64,000 nt of DNA from Uloborus plumipes (GCA_038373865.1 JAXGGA010002869.1:49100-113099), one strand, 5' to 3'. Shown: positions 32,943-44,534, counted from the stretch's first letter. Translations and numbers: made by a program. Notes: generated by a model not told the origin, from the letters alone.

Positions 32943-33064
32943 ATTTGTGCACAAAGGTATTTATTCACAAACATCTTGGTTCATATATCCTTTGCAATTT
33001 TTCTTTCCAATTTTATTGAGATCATGATTTTTTATTTTGCTTTGGTTTTTTAGTTTCGTTTTTA

Positions 33065-33250
33065 CAAGTGCGGATCCAGAGGGGGGGGGGTATAGGGGTC
33101 ATGACCCCTCTCTTGAATTACCAAATATAGTCAACAATGCCTTTTTGGGACTTATATTTCGAAAAAAATTGCTACATTTCCCGTTTTCATACAAAAATTG
33201 CACTTTGGCCCTTCGCTTTTCGAAGTTGATCCGATCCTGAACCAGAAGCT
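33065..33250. repeat. hAT MITE fragment (CGGATCCAG family)
   Basis: GTGCGGATCCAGAGGGGG and GGGGTCATGACCCCTC match the family of 18576-18773. The right end is lost or replaced by GATCCTGAACCAGAAGCTGA. Confidence 0.5.
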
Positions 33251-33493
33251 GAGTAGAATTCAAATCACAATTATACAATATTATGTTCATTTTAAAATAG
33301 TCAGCCAAAATTTAAGTTAGATTTTAATAACAATAGTATAATGCAACGCAAGGAATTTTAAGAACAACATTCAAAAACTGAGTCTGACATTTCTTACATT
33401 TTATTTACATAATAATATGTATCTAATTTTATCAATATCACCAAAAGAAATTCACTATCTGAATTGCATAAAACAGAAATGACATACACTTAC

Positions 33494-33688
33494 TGGTTTT
33501 CTTGGTCAAGAAGTCACTTTCCGTAAAATGCCTGCTGCAAACTTTCGCGTATTTGCTAGGAGTTTTGAAAAACGAATGGATATTATCTTTTTTTTTTCAC
33601 TTGAATCCGTTGGAAATGAATGGAAACATAATTCCTTACAAGCTTTGGAGGTTGCAGAACATTGAGGGACGCAGCAATTCCAAGGCAT
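33494..33688 (-). pseudogene. THAP-domain exon with a frameshift
   Basis: From ATG 33688 the frame gives MPWNCCVPQCSATS and FHSFPTD, the first half of a THAP zinc finger, a C2CH DNA-binding domain found in transcription regulators and P-element-like transposases. The second half (VCSRHFTESDFL, supplying the third Cys and the His) is in a different frame. An indel of one or two bases lies near 33540-33550, and the tryptophan usual after the FP segment is missing. A GTAAGT splice donor follows at 33493-33488, so this resembles a first exon. Either the gene is dead or the assembly has an error here. No downstream exon was recognised on the minus strand to the left. Confidence 0.65.
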
Positions 33689-33694
33689 TTTAAA

Positions 33695-34263
33695 TTTTAT
33701 ATGTTCTATTACTCAGACAAAACAACGGCAGGAGCCAGCAGTGGAATAACCGGAAGTGCTTAACACCCATCGCGCAAGGAACTATGGGAATTTTAGCATG
33801 CCCTATTTCTTGAAAAACATCTTATACTTGAAAAAAAAAAAACAGTCAGTGACATTGCATATAGTTTTATATACTACATGATATCTTTTTTTGTAACTTC
33901 AAAATCGTGATCGTGAAAAATCTCACTTTTTTTGAGATATGAAGTTGTGGAAAGGAATGAGCGATGTATAATAATTCAGGAAAAATTAGATTGTAAAGCT
34001 GTTTTAAGAACAGGTTTTATCGTTTTCAATTTAAACAAAGCAGTTTGAGTGTTTATTTTCACTTGTTTATGCATTAGCTTAGCGAATAGTATTTTCCCCG
34101 ATTTTGTTACTAAGTGAAAGAAGAATAGGTGACACTATGTGGTTCATAATAGAAAATGAATCTGACATTGGATCAGATAGCGAATCTAACTTTTTTTATA
34201 AATGACTCTTGTAAAATATACCACTATAAAGTTAAATTTTGACAAGAAATAAAAATGTATATA
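33695..34263. other. Unassigned DNA
   Basis: No repeat arm or protein family was recognised between the THAP exon and the pogo-like element. Confidence 0.4.
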
Positions 34264-34646
34264 CCGTGAGCTCTCACGTATACACCGCCTCATTTATGCG
34301 CTGTTTTCACTTATACGACGATTTTGAATAGTCCCAGCTCATTCCATAGCAAAATTATGATAGTGTAATTCGTTTATGCGTCGCTCTAAAGATAAATATT
34401 TCACTTATGAGTCAAATTTTCCGTAAAATGTAAAAAGCAATATTAATGTTCTATAAAAAATAAGTATTTTAAGTTATTTAATTCTTTAATCTTTCAACTT
34501 AATTGCTCATGGAAGACATTTTTTTCCGCATGAACTACAGTTCGGAGAGGGACAATTACATATTATGGATCGTTTTGTTTTCTCTTTATCATTGTAGCTA
34601 CGTTACAGTAATTGCCAAACCGTAGTAATATGTCCCTTGTCTATAG

Positions 34647-35248
34647 TGTTACAAATCTTGTAAATAGTTGTTGTTTTTCCTGCCTTGCATCATTTTCATT
34701 AGTTTTGGTTTTATCTGACGTCATGTTGCAAAAGTATCTGAAGATATCACCTTTATCACTAGTATACCGGCCCTGTAACACTTTGTAGTTTTTACACTTG
34801 CCCTAACTTTGATAAGCATGAAGACATTTTCGCGTGGTTTTCTTTTTATCACTAGAATTTGTGAATGGATTATGTAAGTTTGTGAATGAACAGAATGCTC
34901 CGGATTTTACTAGAATATTGTGGAAATAACTTTTCGGGTATAAATAGCTGGCCTTGAACACAGTCAGTCAGTTGTTTTCAGATTTGATCTGGTGACTCGT
35001 TTTTATTCGCTTGGGCGGATGTTTGTTTTGCTTTTGTAATTGCTTAATTACTGTTCACGTTAGATACGTGGTGCTGAGTTACTGTTGAGAGAACAGTGTA
35101 CTGTTTGCTACCTAATTGCTGGATGTTTAGCAATTGTTTCCTGCTCATATTGTAAATAGTGTAAATACTTGTAAATAAATTTATAGTTACTTCCTCAAGA
35201 TTGGAATGCTCATTGGAAGAAAGTTGAAGGTGCTACGGACTCGTTACA
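34647..35248 (+). repeat. 5' LTR
   Basis: It runs from TGTTACAAATC to CGTTACA (TG...CA ends). TATAAATA at 34939-34946 is a likely promoter TATA box and AATAAA at 35174-35179 is a polyadenylation signal. By eye it differs from the 3' LTR at four single positions: CGCGTGG/CACGTGG, CTTTTGTAAT/CTTTTATAAT, GATACGTGG/GATGCGTGG and CATTGGAAG/CATTTGAAG. Confidence 0.97.
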
Positions 35249-35252
35249 ATTT

Positions 35253-35270
35253 TGGCGCCCAACGTGGGGC
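35253..35270 (+). other. Primer binding site for tRNA-Lys
   Basis: TGGCGCCCAACGTGGGGC starts 4 bases after the LTR. From memory it is the exact complement of the 3' end of an animal tRNA-Lys including CCA. It would prime minus-strand DNA synthesis. Confidence 0.9.
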
Positions 35271-35345
35271 ATCTTCAAGGACTTTCTTGGAATTTTCTGT
35301 GAACTTGGACTTTTCTTCCTGAGGACTTTTTGACTTCAGAATTTT

Positions 35346-36554
35346 ATGGTGATTACTCGAGCAATGGAGGAACAACTGAAAAAACTCCTTGATGCGATCA
35401 ACGCTGTTAAAAGTGACATGACTGCGAATCAAGAACAATTAAAAAATGACATGGCTGCGAATCAAGAACAATTAAAAAATGACATGGCTGCGAATCAAGA
35501 ACAATTAAAAAATGATCTGGCAACAAATCAAGAACAATTAAAGAGTGATTTAACCGCGAGCATAACTTCAAGTCAAGAAGAAATTAAGAGCGATCTAACG
35601 TCAATGAAAAGTTTGGTGGAAACTAAATTTACCAACATAGAAAATAAAGTGGAGGTTCTAGAAGAAAAAGTTGACAGCGTTGAGAACCGAATCACCACAG
35701 TAGAAAACCATATGGAAAAGAAAATTAAAGAACTTGAATCGAAATTATCAGCATCCTGCAACAACTCAAGTGACTGTGTAGCTGCAGCTGGAACTTCTCG
35801 TTCATCCATTAAACTGGCCACATTTGACGGGAAGACCTCGTGGAATATTTACAAGAAGCAGTTCCTCATCGTTGCAGAAGCAAACTCCTGGGACTCTTCC
35901 ACGAAAGCCTGTCACCTCGCAGCCTCGCTGAGAGGGGATGCAGCCGACATACTACAGACCTTCCCAGAGGACAAGCACCGTGACTTCGAAGCCTTATCAT
36001 CGGCCTTGGAGCTTCGCTTTGGCGAATCCTGCCAAAAAGAATTCAGCCAACTTCAGCTCAAATCCCGACTCCAGAGGGCTGGAGAGACTTTGCAAGTTTT
36101 TGCAGCAGACGTTGAGAGGCTTTCCCATCTCGCCTTCTCGGACTGTCCTTCGGGTGTTCGCGATAGTCTGGCCCTGAACTACTTCATAGATGGAGTGCGA
36201 AGTCCAGAAATTCAGACGGCTCTCCGGATGGCGGACATTAAAGATCTTAAATCCGGTTTGGTCTACGCAATGAAGTTCGAGGCTGCACAGCAAACATCCC
36301 GCAAGGATCGCCATTCAATCAGGGGCGTGGAAGTGAGCGCCCAGGATTCGAACTCAACTCGCTTCTCGGAAATTGAGCGACAAATCAAGGAGATCTCGGG
36401 GACCCTGAAGAAGATTACGGCTCGCAAGGACCAAAGTAGACAACCGCTGAAGTGCTGGAAATGTGGCGGTGAGGGCCACGTACGAAGGAACTGCGAAGCC
36501 CGCCAAGAAACAGGAGGGAAGAGCACCTCTCCCTCTCCAGCTCAGGAAAACTAA
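35346..36554 (+). CDS. gag: Gag polyprotein of the gypsy element
   Basis: This 402-residue frame encodes the structural protein that packages the element's RNA into cytoplasmic particles. The N-terminal ~130 residues are predicted coiled coil and contain four 11-residue tandem repeats of the type NQEQLKND (nt 35418-35549). Residues ~155-300 look like the retrotransposon gag core (FDGKTSWNIYKKQF, LRGDAADIL). A zinc knuckle C370-C373-H378-C383 (CX2CX4HX4C) lies near the C-terminus and should bind RNA. The ATG 98 nt past the LTR is the first in frame. The pol frame overlaps its end in the -1 frame (36473-36554), so Pol is probably made by -1 frameshifting. I saw no perfect slippery heptamer. Confidence 0.95.
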   Translation: MVITRAMEEQLKKLLDAINAVKSDMTANQEQLKNDMAANQEQLKNDMAANQEQLKNDLATNQEQLKSDLTASITSSQEEIKSDLTSMKSLVETKFTNIENKVEVLEEKVDSVENRITTVENHMEKKIKELESKLSASCNNSSDCVAAAGTSRSSIKLATFDGKTSWNIYKKQFLIVAEANSWDSSTKACHLAASLRGDAADILQTFPEDKHRDFEALSSALELRFGESCQKEFSQLQLKSRLQRAGETLQVFAADVERLSHLAFSDCPSGVRDSLALNYFIDGVRSPEIQTALRMADIKDLKSGLVYAMKFEAAQQTSRKDRHSIRGVEVSAQDSNSTRFSEIERQIKEISGTLKKITARKDQSRQPLKCWKCGGEGHVRRNCEARQETGGKSTSPSPAQEN

Positions 36555-39500
36555 GCAATGGCAATCTCGCGGGGCGGAGGTCGCCAAATTGGAATGAGCC
36601 CCATCCCAAAGTTTTCCAGATTTCCTCAAGAAGTGGCGGCTGCAACGGACTCTTCATTTACGCATATGTGAATGGGTTTCCCTGCGAAATGATTGTGGAC
36701 ACAGGAGCCAACGTTACCATCATTAGGACTGATGTGGCTCGTCAATTTGGACTCAAGATCTTATGGACGCCGCCCTGCGTTACTCTCCAAACTGTGACAG
36801 GTGACAAAATCGAGATTGAAGGAAAAGTGAACTTAGAAATAATGTTCGGGAGCGCCACTTACCATCACACGGCATTCGTCGCTGACATTACAGATCCCTT
36901 CATTCTCGGACTGGACTTTTTGAGAAAATTTGATTTTTCTATCGACTTTAAAAATAATGAGCTGCACTCGATGAGGGAAGACATAGCAATTTTCAACACC
37001 GAAAATAACTTAAAATCCGCTCATCAAATAATAGCCCAAACAGATTTATTGATTCCCTCTAGATCAGAAGTACTAATACCTGGCTCCATCAAGGAAAACA
37101 ACAGCTTTAAATTCGGCCTCATTGAATATCCTAACCAAAATAATAGCCCAAAAGGAGTACTAGTGGCATCTACGCTTGTGGACCTTTCAAGGAATGCAGT
37201 TCCCGTGAGAGTCGCCAACGTAAGTGAAAGGCCGAGGAATATTAAGAAAGGAGAAGTGTTGGCAACTTGTACTCCCGTAAACTGCATCATCAGAAGAATT
37301 GATTCCTCCGAGACTGTGTCTTCTGAGTACTTGACTTCGAAATTAATTGGGAGTGCACCATTATCGAAGGATCAAAGATACGCTGCGGAAAAATTGGTGG
37401 ACGACTTCAAGCAGGTGTTTTCATCTACACCCGAAGATGTTGGTCGCACGAGTTTAGCGCAGCATAGGATCGACACTGGAGATCATCCCCCTATCAAGCA
37501 GCATCCAAGACGACTACCGTTCGCCAAGAAAGAAGAGGTTGAGATCCTCGTAAAAGAGATGCAGGAGAATGACGCCATCGAACCCTCATCCAGTCCTTGG
37601 GCATCCCCTATCGTCTTTGTCCGAAAGAAAGACGGCTCCACCAGATTTTGTGTTGACTACCGACGCCTGAATGACATTACCAAGAAGGACAGTTACCCTC
37701 TTCCACGGATCGATGACACTCTGGACACCCTTTCCGGACACAAGTGGTTTTTGACCCTGGATTTAAAGAGCGGCTACTGGCAGGTAGAGATACACCCCGA
37801 AGACCGAGAGAAGACGGCGTTTACAACCGGACAAGGCTTGTGGCAGTTTAAAGTGATGCCCTTCGGCCTCTGCAATGCACCAGCCACGTTCGAGCGTCTT
37901 ATGGAATCAGTATTACGAGGACTCTCTTATGAATCCTGTCTTGTCTACTTGGACGACATCATCATCATAGGACGCAGTTTTGAGGAACATTTGGCTAATC
38001 TTAGGAAGGTGCTGCAAAAGCTTAAGGAAGCCAACCTGAAGTTAAGCCCGTCCAAATGTAATTTGTTCCGCCGTGAGGTGAACTACCTGGGTCACATTAT
38101 CTCTTCTGAGGGTGTACGAACAGATCCAGATAAGGTATCTGCAGTCAAGAATTGGAGCCGCCCCGAAAATGTCCATCAGCTGCGAAGTTTCCTGGGGCTC
38201 TGCACGTACTACAGGAAGTTTGTGAAGGGTTTTTCCAACATTGCGCGACCTTTGCATAAGCTGACGGAGAGCAAACAAAAATTTGAATGGTCCAAAGAAT
38301 GCGAGGATGCATTTCTACAGCTGAAGGAGGCTTTAACATCAACGCCTATTCCCTCTTATCCTCAACCTGAAAAATCCTTCATACTTGATACTGGTGCGAG
38401 TCACGAGAGCGTTGGAGCTGTTTTATCTCAAGAAATAGACGGTAACGAACATGTCATCGCCTACTGGAGCAAATGCTTATCCAAGTCGGAGCGAAATTAT
38501 TGTGTCACGAGAAAGGAATTGCTCGCCATAGTTAAAGCTGTAGAACATTTCCATCATTACCTCTACGGCCGTAAATTCCTGCTCCGGACAGATCATGCCT
38601 CTTTAACTTGGTTTTTGAATTTCAAGAATCCAGAGGGCCAGGTAGCCAGGTGGATACTGCGGCTCCAGGAATATGACATCGAGATTAAGCACCGAAAAGG
38701 TTTGTCACACGGTAATGCTGACGCATTATCAAGAAGACCTTGTTCCGAGAGCTGCCATTATTGCTCCCGAATTGAGAAACAGTACGGGACGACAATCCCT
38801 ACTGCCTGTCAAGTTACTGCTACTTCATCATCTTCAGATCCTGATCCATGGAGTGACGACCAAGTTAGAAAAGATCAGCTTGAAGACCCAGACCTAAAGC
38901 CTATCATAGAGTTAATGGAAAAGGACAGTCGGCGACCTAGTTGGCAGGACGTTTCTATCTACAGTCCTGCAACGAAAAGATACTGAGCTCTATGGAAATC
39001 TCTCCAGTTGCGAAATGGCGTCCTGTATCGGAAATGGGAATCTGACGATGGTAAAGCATTCAAATGGCAGTTACTCCTTCACAGATCAAGAATTCCAGAT
39101 GTTCTAAAGGAATTGCACAGTAATCCGACTGGAGGACACTTTGGTATCCTGAAAACCCTCCACAAGGTTCGAGAGCGCTTCTTCTGGAGCAAGGCGAAGG
39201 ATGACGTGGAGAAGTGGTGTCATTCTTGTGACGCCTGTGCTGCCCGTAAAGGACCGAAGAGAAGAAGCCGCGGGAAGCTACATCTTTACAAAGTAGGAGC
39301 TCCTTTCGAACGAATTGGGATCGACATTCTTGGTCCTCTACCGAAAACTACTGATGGGAACAAATACATTCTCGTTTCCATTGACTATTTTACCAAGTGG
39401 CCCGAAGCATATTCCATTCCGGATCAAGAAGCTACCACTGTAGCAGAGACTCTAGTCCAGAATTGGATCTCGAGATATGGGACACCCTTGCAGATCCATT

Positions 39501-40153
39501 CCGATCAGGGGAGAAACTTCATCTCTGCTGTGTTTAAGGGCCTATGTAAAATCCTCAAAATTGAGAAAACTCGAACGACACCACTACACCCACAATCGGA
39601 CGGCATGGTGGAGAGATTCAACAGGACAATCCTTAATAATCTCTCGCTTATGGTCTCCAAAAATCAACAGGATTGGGACAAGAAACTTCCTCTGTTCCTG
39701 CTGGCCTACCGCAGTGCTGTCCACGAGACCACCGGATATTCCCCATCACAGATGCTCTTCGGCCGAGAGCTTCGGCTGCCTTGTGATCTCGTCTTCGGTC
39801 TCCCTCCAGATGCGCCTTCATCGCCTGAGGAGTACGTCCAGGATCTCCAGGCCCGGTTGGAGGACGTTCATCACTTCGCACGGGAGCGAATCAACATCGC
39901 GACGGAGAAAATGAAGACCCGATACGACACAAGGTCCACTGGCCATGACTTTCAAGAAGGTGACAAGGTGTGACTATGGAATCCCATCCGACGTAAAGGT
40001 CTGTCACCCAAATTGCAGTCGCATTGGGATGGACCCTACACAGTCCTTCACCGGCTGAACGACGTCGTAGTGAGGATCCAGAAGTCATCACATTCAAAAC
40101 CCAGAGTTGAACATTATGATCGGCTAGTCCCATACTATGGCCATAGTTCGTAA
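36473..40153 (+). pseudogene. pol: Pol polyprotein (protease, RT, RNase H, integrase) with two internal TGA codons
   Basis: The frame is open from 36473, -1 relative to gag, to a final TAA at 40151-40153. In-frame TGA codons interrupt it at 38984-38986 and 39971-39973. The protease has the active-site DTGA (D at 36698). The RT has YLDD at 37946-37957. RNase H has an Asp at 38387 and the RTDHASL motif at about 38588-38608. Integrase has an HHCC zinc-binding module (39116 to ~39240) and a D,D-35-E triad at 39323, 39503 and 39611. The first TGA separates RNase H from integrase and the second cuts off the integrase C-terminus. No ATG begins this frame, as expected for a frameshift product. Nothing else is broken, so the copy probably died recently. 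Confidence 0.93.
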
Positions 40154-40372
40154 AATAAATCTAAAGCTACCATGGTAATTTGTTTGTAAATTTTGTAAAT
40201 AACTTTTGCCTTTAATTGTCTGTAATATTACTTCATCAATGTTATTATTTCTTTCATGTTCTCATTGTTATTGTTTATCATGTTTATGATTGGTCATCAT
40301 GTAATGTGTGCACCTGTAAATTTTCAGTTGCTTCCTTTCGGGGGATTGTACTGCCCGGGACGTGCAGTCCTT

Positions 40373-40385
40373 GGGAAGGGGGCAA
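40373..40385 (+). other. Polypurine tract
   Basis: GGGAAGGGGGCAA directly precedes the 3' LTR, where plus-strand DNA synthesis is primed. Confidence 0.8.
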
Positions 40386-40987
40386 TGTTACAAATCTTGT
40401 AAATAGTTGTTGTTTTTCCTGCCTTGCATCATTTTCATTAGTTTTGGTTTTATCTGACGTCATGTTGCAAAAGTATCTGAAGATATCACCTTTATCACTA
40501 GTATACCGGCCCTGTAACACTTTGTAGTTTTTACACTTGCCCTAACTTTGATAAGCATGAAGACATTTTCACGTGGTTTTCTTTTTATCACTAGAATTTG
40601 TGAATGGATTATGTAAGTTTGTGAATGAACAGAATGCTCCGGATTTTACTAGAATATTGTGGAAATAACTTTTCGGGTATAAATAGCTGGCCTTGAACAC
40701 AGTCAGTCAGTTGTTTTCAGATTTGATCTGGTGACTCGTTTTTATTCGCTTGGGCGGATGTTTGTTTTGCTTTTATAATTGCTTAATTACTGTTCACGTT
40801 AGATGCGTGGTGCTGAGTTACTGTTGAGAGAACAGTGTACTGTTTGCTACCTAATTGCTGGATGTTTAGCAATTGTTTCCTGCTCATATTGTAAATAGTG
40901 TAAATACTTGTAAATAAATTTATAGTTACTTCCTCAAGATTGGAATGCTCATTTGAAGAAAGTTGAAGGTGCTACGGACTCGTTACA
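40386..40987 (+). repeat. 3' LTR
   Basis: It has the same length (602 bp) and ends as the 5' LTR, with four substitutions. The TATA box is at 40678-40685 and the polyadenylation signal at 40913-40918. Confidence 0.97.
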
Positions 40988-41133
40988 ATAGAAACATTCT
41001 TATTCATTCTCTCATTAGAACTTATGTTGCGTTTTAGTTCTTTAAATAAGCTTGTTCACTTATGCGTCTCTCTCACTTATGCGCCTTTTTCTGTTGATTT
41101 CTTGGGCCGGCGCATAAGTGAGAGTTCACTGTA

Positions 41134-41874
41134 TTCGAAAGAATAAATGTTTTCCGTCTTCCATTATCCACTGTAAAAATTTCTTTCTAGTCATGTATCT
41201 ATCTTAGAAAAAAAGCCAACTTTAAGTGAAAACGACTTATTCCGCCATAATTAAAAATTATCAGAAGTTAATGAACTTTTAATATATAAAACAAACTTAA
41301 TTACTGATTTGAATTTGTATAATCTATTAGAATACAAAATGTTTTTTCAAAAAATACAATTAGTTTTGGTCACAATATGGCAGGAAAATTAAAGTTAACC
41401 GCGGCAAAGTGGTTAAACCCACTTTGCGGCGGGAAAGCAATCTGCAAATTTTTCATTTTTCTTCTTTTCCTCTTTTTTTTTGGATTTTCGTTATTTATTG
41501 CACTTTAGCTTTATTGTACAAGCTTGCTTATTTGGACACCGCTGAAAATTAAATAGGTAAAAAAATCCCAATTCCAACATTTCCATATCTTTACTATGAA
41601 ATCCGAAACACGTTTCTTCAAATGAGTCATTTAGAACCAAAACCAGTTATATCTATTTCTCAAAATCTGTAGTTTCGAAGGCGGAACTACGGATTTAAAG
41701 GGTTTTGACTTAAAACCCTTACTTTCTATTCACTTTTTGTTGAGATCTGGTGGTTTTTGATCTATTGCCTTTAAGATATTGGTAAAGCAGCTTTTAAAAT
41801 TTTGTTTTCAATATTTTTTTTTCACGAAGAGTACACTTATGGGTTTAGATCCTAAACGACACAAATATCGCAAA
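41134..41874. other. Unassigned AT-rich DNA
   Basis: Nothing was recognised except short self-similar motifs such as CCCACTTTGCGGCGGG near 41408. Confidence 0.4.
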
Positions 41875-42133
41875 AGGGGCTGTCCACAAATGAGGTCAGG
41901 TTTTTTTCAACATTTTTGATCCGCTACCTCCCCCCCCCCCCATTTGTCATAACTGTCACACCTTCCCTCCCCCTCCTCCCCGCTAGTCACATGTCTGGCT
42001 ATTCTTCTCCAACAAATTCTCATTTGAAAAATGCATGATGTCACTTCCTGCTACCCCTCCCTCCCATTGTCATCAACTGTCACAATTTAGTGAGCCACCC
42101 TCCTCCCCCCCTAAAAGTGCAATATCAATCATT
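41875..42133. mobile_element. MITE with GGGGCTGTCCA-type end and C-rich interior
   Basis: GGGGCTGTCCACAAATGAGG at the left and TCATTGGCTGCTCC at the right form imperfect inverted ends. The interior repeats a T-rich/C-rich unit (ATTTGTCATAACTGTCACA, CATTGTCATCAACTGTCACA). The GGGCTGTCCA type is a familiar arthropod MITE. The target duplication is uncertain. Confidence 0.5.
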
Positions 42134-42240
42134 GGCTGCTCCAAAACTGATTTCTATAGATACTGCAATTTACGTACCAACGGCAACATTTAGCTGAAAA
42201 TGGAACATTCTATGTAGGGGAAGCAAGTAATACAAGGTCG

Positions 42241-42440
42241 GAAAGTATAATACGGAATAACACTGCATACACGTGTTTCGGTGTTACAAGGAACACCTTT
42301 TTCAATGCGAAAATTGTGGGTTTATGGATGCCAAGACATCCGACAAAAGACTTGCATTGAAAAAGGCATTCCTTCTATCGCCTAATATATGTGTGCAGCC
42401 TGCGCATTTGTGCTTTCTCAACGTTGTATTATTTACTTTT
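42241..42440. mobile_element. Foldback MITE, relative of 32712-32942
   Basis: CATACACGTGTTTCGGTGTTAC and CCTGCGCATTTGTGCTTTC match parts of the element at 32712. The arms are more diverged from each other here. Confidence 0.6.
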
Positions 42441-42459
42441 ATTTTTAAGCACTAAGCAA

Positions 42460-42637
42460 CAGTTGACATCGGTGAATTGAATCAGTGGTTAATTGAATAA
42501 TCCGTTTTGATGAATCAAAATCAAGTTGTCAAAAACAGAACAATGAAGAGTTTTATTGCAGTATCATCTTTATTGAGTTTCCCGCTTTACTGAATCAAAA
42601 CTGCTAAGAACAAACGTGATTCATATAAGCGGCGCTG
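42460..42637. mobile_element. AAGCGG-type MITE
   Basis: It begins CAGTTGACATCGGTGAATTG and ends TTCATATAAGCGGCGCTG followed by TA, very like 57567-57725. The interior repeats AATCAAAA and ATTGAATCA. Confidence 0.6.
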
Positions 42638-43097
42638 TATTTATTTATTTCATTCTATTGTGTGCTTTTCTGTAATCGAAAGCAAAGCTAAACAATATGA
42701 TCGTAGCGAATCAACGAAATGGAAAAGACAGCGGCACGTTCTTCTCCACATCCCACTAAACCAGAAAACAATGTTTCATTTCGATTTCTTCCCAAGTCTG
42801 GAGAGCCGAGAGACCGTTAATTACTTCTACCGTTAATTACTTACTTACCCTACCCGGATTCCGCGACGTGCCCGTGTTTGCTCATTCAGGACTGAGAAGT
42901 GCCTATCGGAATAAAAATGCCCCTCTAGCTTGATTTCTCTAAGCGCAAAAACAAACCCTGGCATTTTTTTTTCTTTCATATGTGTAAGAATTTCTATGTC
43001 CACTATTAAAAACAACCTACTAAAAATAATAGCTATGTTAGTGGATATCCTACGGCAAAAGTAAGAATGCTGCGTAAACCTAGCTTAAATCGACTAG

Positions 43098-43354
43098 AAT
43101 TGGATGGCATTATGCAAAAAGGAGTTAAATCACAAAACATTAAAAAAATGGGTTATCCAACTCTGATGGTAAAATATGTTGCTTTTTACATTAAGCAAAA
43201 ATCATTTAAGCCCTAACAGCGTTTCATGGTAACATATCATTGGTATATTAATATAGAGCTCATGATTTTTGCCAGAGTTTGTTGACTTTAAAGCCCATTA
43301 TCTCAAAATCAGGTTTTTGTGGGTTAACTCCTTTTTGCGTAATGCCATCCAATT
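43098..43354. mobile_element. Foldback MITE with GGATGGCATTATGCAAAAAG ends
   Basis: AATTGGATGGCATTATGCAA plus AAAGGAGTTAA at the left is mirrored at the right by GAGTTAACTCC.. TTTTTGCGTAATGCCATCCAATT. AATT at both edges could be a target duplication or part of the inverted repeat. Non-coding. Confidence 0.7.
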
Positions 43355-44534
43355 GGTTAGACCCATTTTTATCCGGTTCAAGGGATAAGCATTAGGAACA
43401 CTACAGGCTTTAGCAGTAAAGCATGACCAATCCCCTCTTTAACCGGCTGAAACTATGTTCAATCGGTTAAAAAATGATGGGTAAACCTTACTGTAATCGG
43501 TTACAGCGGACTGTTACTGACTAGTAATGATCGGATATGGTTTTAGCTGGTTAAAGGAGAAAGCATTAGGAATTCTTCGGGCTTCCATCAGAAGTTACAA
43601 TAAATAGTATTTGCTGCCCCGTGATGTTCATGGTAACAGGATTTGACTGTATGCTGAAAAAAAAAAATGTGACGCCAATTATGAATAACCCTTTCCGATT
43701 CCTTCAAAACTTCTTTTCATCGTATTATTCAAAAAATGAATTTAGCCAATAGAGAGACCAGAAATATGGCCCCCAGAAAAAAAAAAAAGAAAGACACTTC
43801 AAACGGAAAGTAGAAGAACCAAGAAAGTACCGTAGGAGATGTTAAAATAATTAAGTTGTTTTTCCCGCGAGCCTAACGAGACGCTAAGTCTTCTTGATTT
43901 AGGAGTCGTCTTATTTATTCCGTGGAGAAGGTGACACAATCTCAGAAGTGTCTGCGTAACAAATCGCCTGTCACTTCTTGCACTCTACCGCAGACGACGT
44001 TGTAGCTCCCAAGAAGTGAAGGGGGAAAGAACTATTTTACTTCCTGGTGGAATAAAAAGGCGAGAAGTTAAAATTTTCCAACTCCAACGACTCGATCAAA
44101 ATATCGCTGTCAAGAACAAAAGTGACAACTCAAAAATCAGCTTTCTGGAGAAAAACCGAGTTTTAATCAATACTACTTTGAACTAATTCATTCTCAAAAA
44201 TGCAACAACGTTAGTATCATCCTATTATTTTTTCCCGTCTCAAAAAATACCCAAAGTGCCTAAAGAAGTTTTCACTTCAGAAGCATACATACGATATAAA
44301 TTGATAACTGCCTCCTTTTTGAAGTCGGGTAAAAAGATCGTTTCCTCCGGAGTTTAGTAATTTTTAAGCTGAATTTAATGGCATGGGTGATTAACAAAAA
44401 AAAAAACCTTTAAAACAAGGAAATTGTCTTATCTGCTTCTTACATTATTGAGTGAGTGAGTGCACCTACCGACTGCCGCAGAGTGACTGCCAGGGTCTAT
44501 TCGTAAGCCGGCAGTCGGAGTCGGTGTCCAAATT
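43355..44534. other. Unassigned DNA
   Basis: The motif ACCGGCTGAAAC/AATCGGTTA recurs near 43440-43560. A GC-balanced patch lies at about 43865-44060. No gene was recognised. Confidence 0.4.

Larger units (their letters stand above)
34647..40987 (+). mobile_element. Ty3/gypsy LTR retrotransposon, nearly complete
   Basis: This 6341-bp element has two 602-bp LTRs, flanking ATAG target duplications (34643-34646 and 40988-40991), a tRNA-Lys primer site, gag, pol in the order protease-RT-RNase H-integrase, and a purine tract. That order is diagnostic of Ty3/gypsy. No envelope frame is present between integrase and the 3' LTR, so it is an intracellular retrotransposon. Near-identical LTRs indicate a recent insertion. 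Two TGA codons in pol make this copy defective unless they are read through or are sequence errors. Confidence 0.97.
34264..41131. mobile_element. Pogo-like non-autonomous element split by the gypsy insertion
   Basis: The left end CCGTGAGCTCTCACGTATAC and the inverse of right GCGCATAAGTGAGAGTTCAC are inverted repeats. Both are flanked by TA (34262-34263 and 41132-41133). Without the LTR retrotransposon and its duplicated 4 bases the element is about 520 bp, at 34264-34646 plus 40992-41131. Repeats of the CACTTATGCG motif fill the right part. Pogo/Tigger assignment is from the TA duplication and CAGTGAACTCTC-type ends. Confidence 0.65.

Noticed and set aside
36668..36670. GTG as the true start of Pol
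   Set aside because: Eukaryotic initiation there is unlikely. The frame is open upstream to 36473 and overlaps gag, so frameshifting is the expected route.
40154..40385. Envelope gene in the gypsy element
   Set aside because: Only about 230 bp separate the end of pol from the 3' LTR, with no suitable frame.
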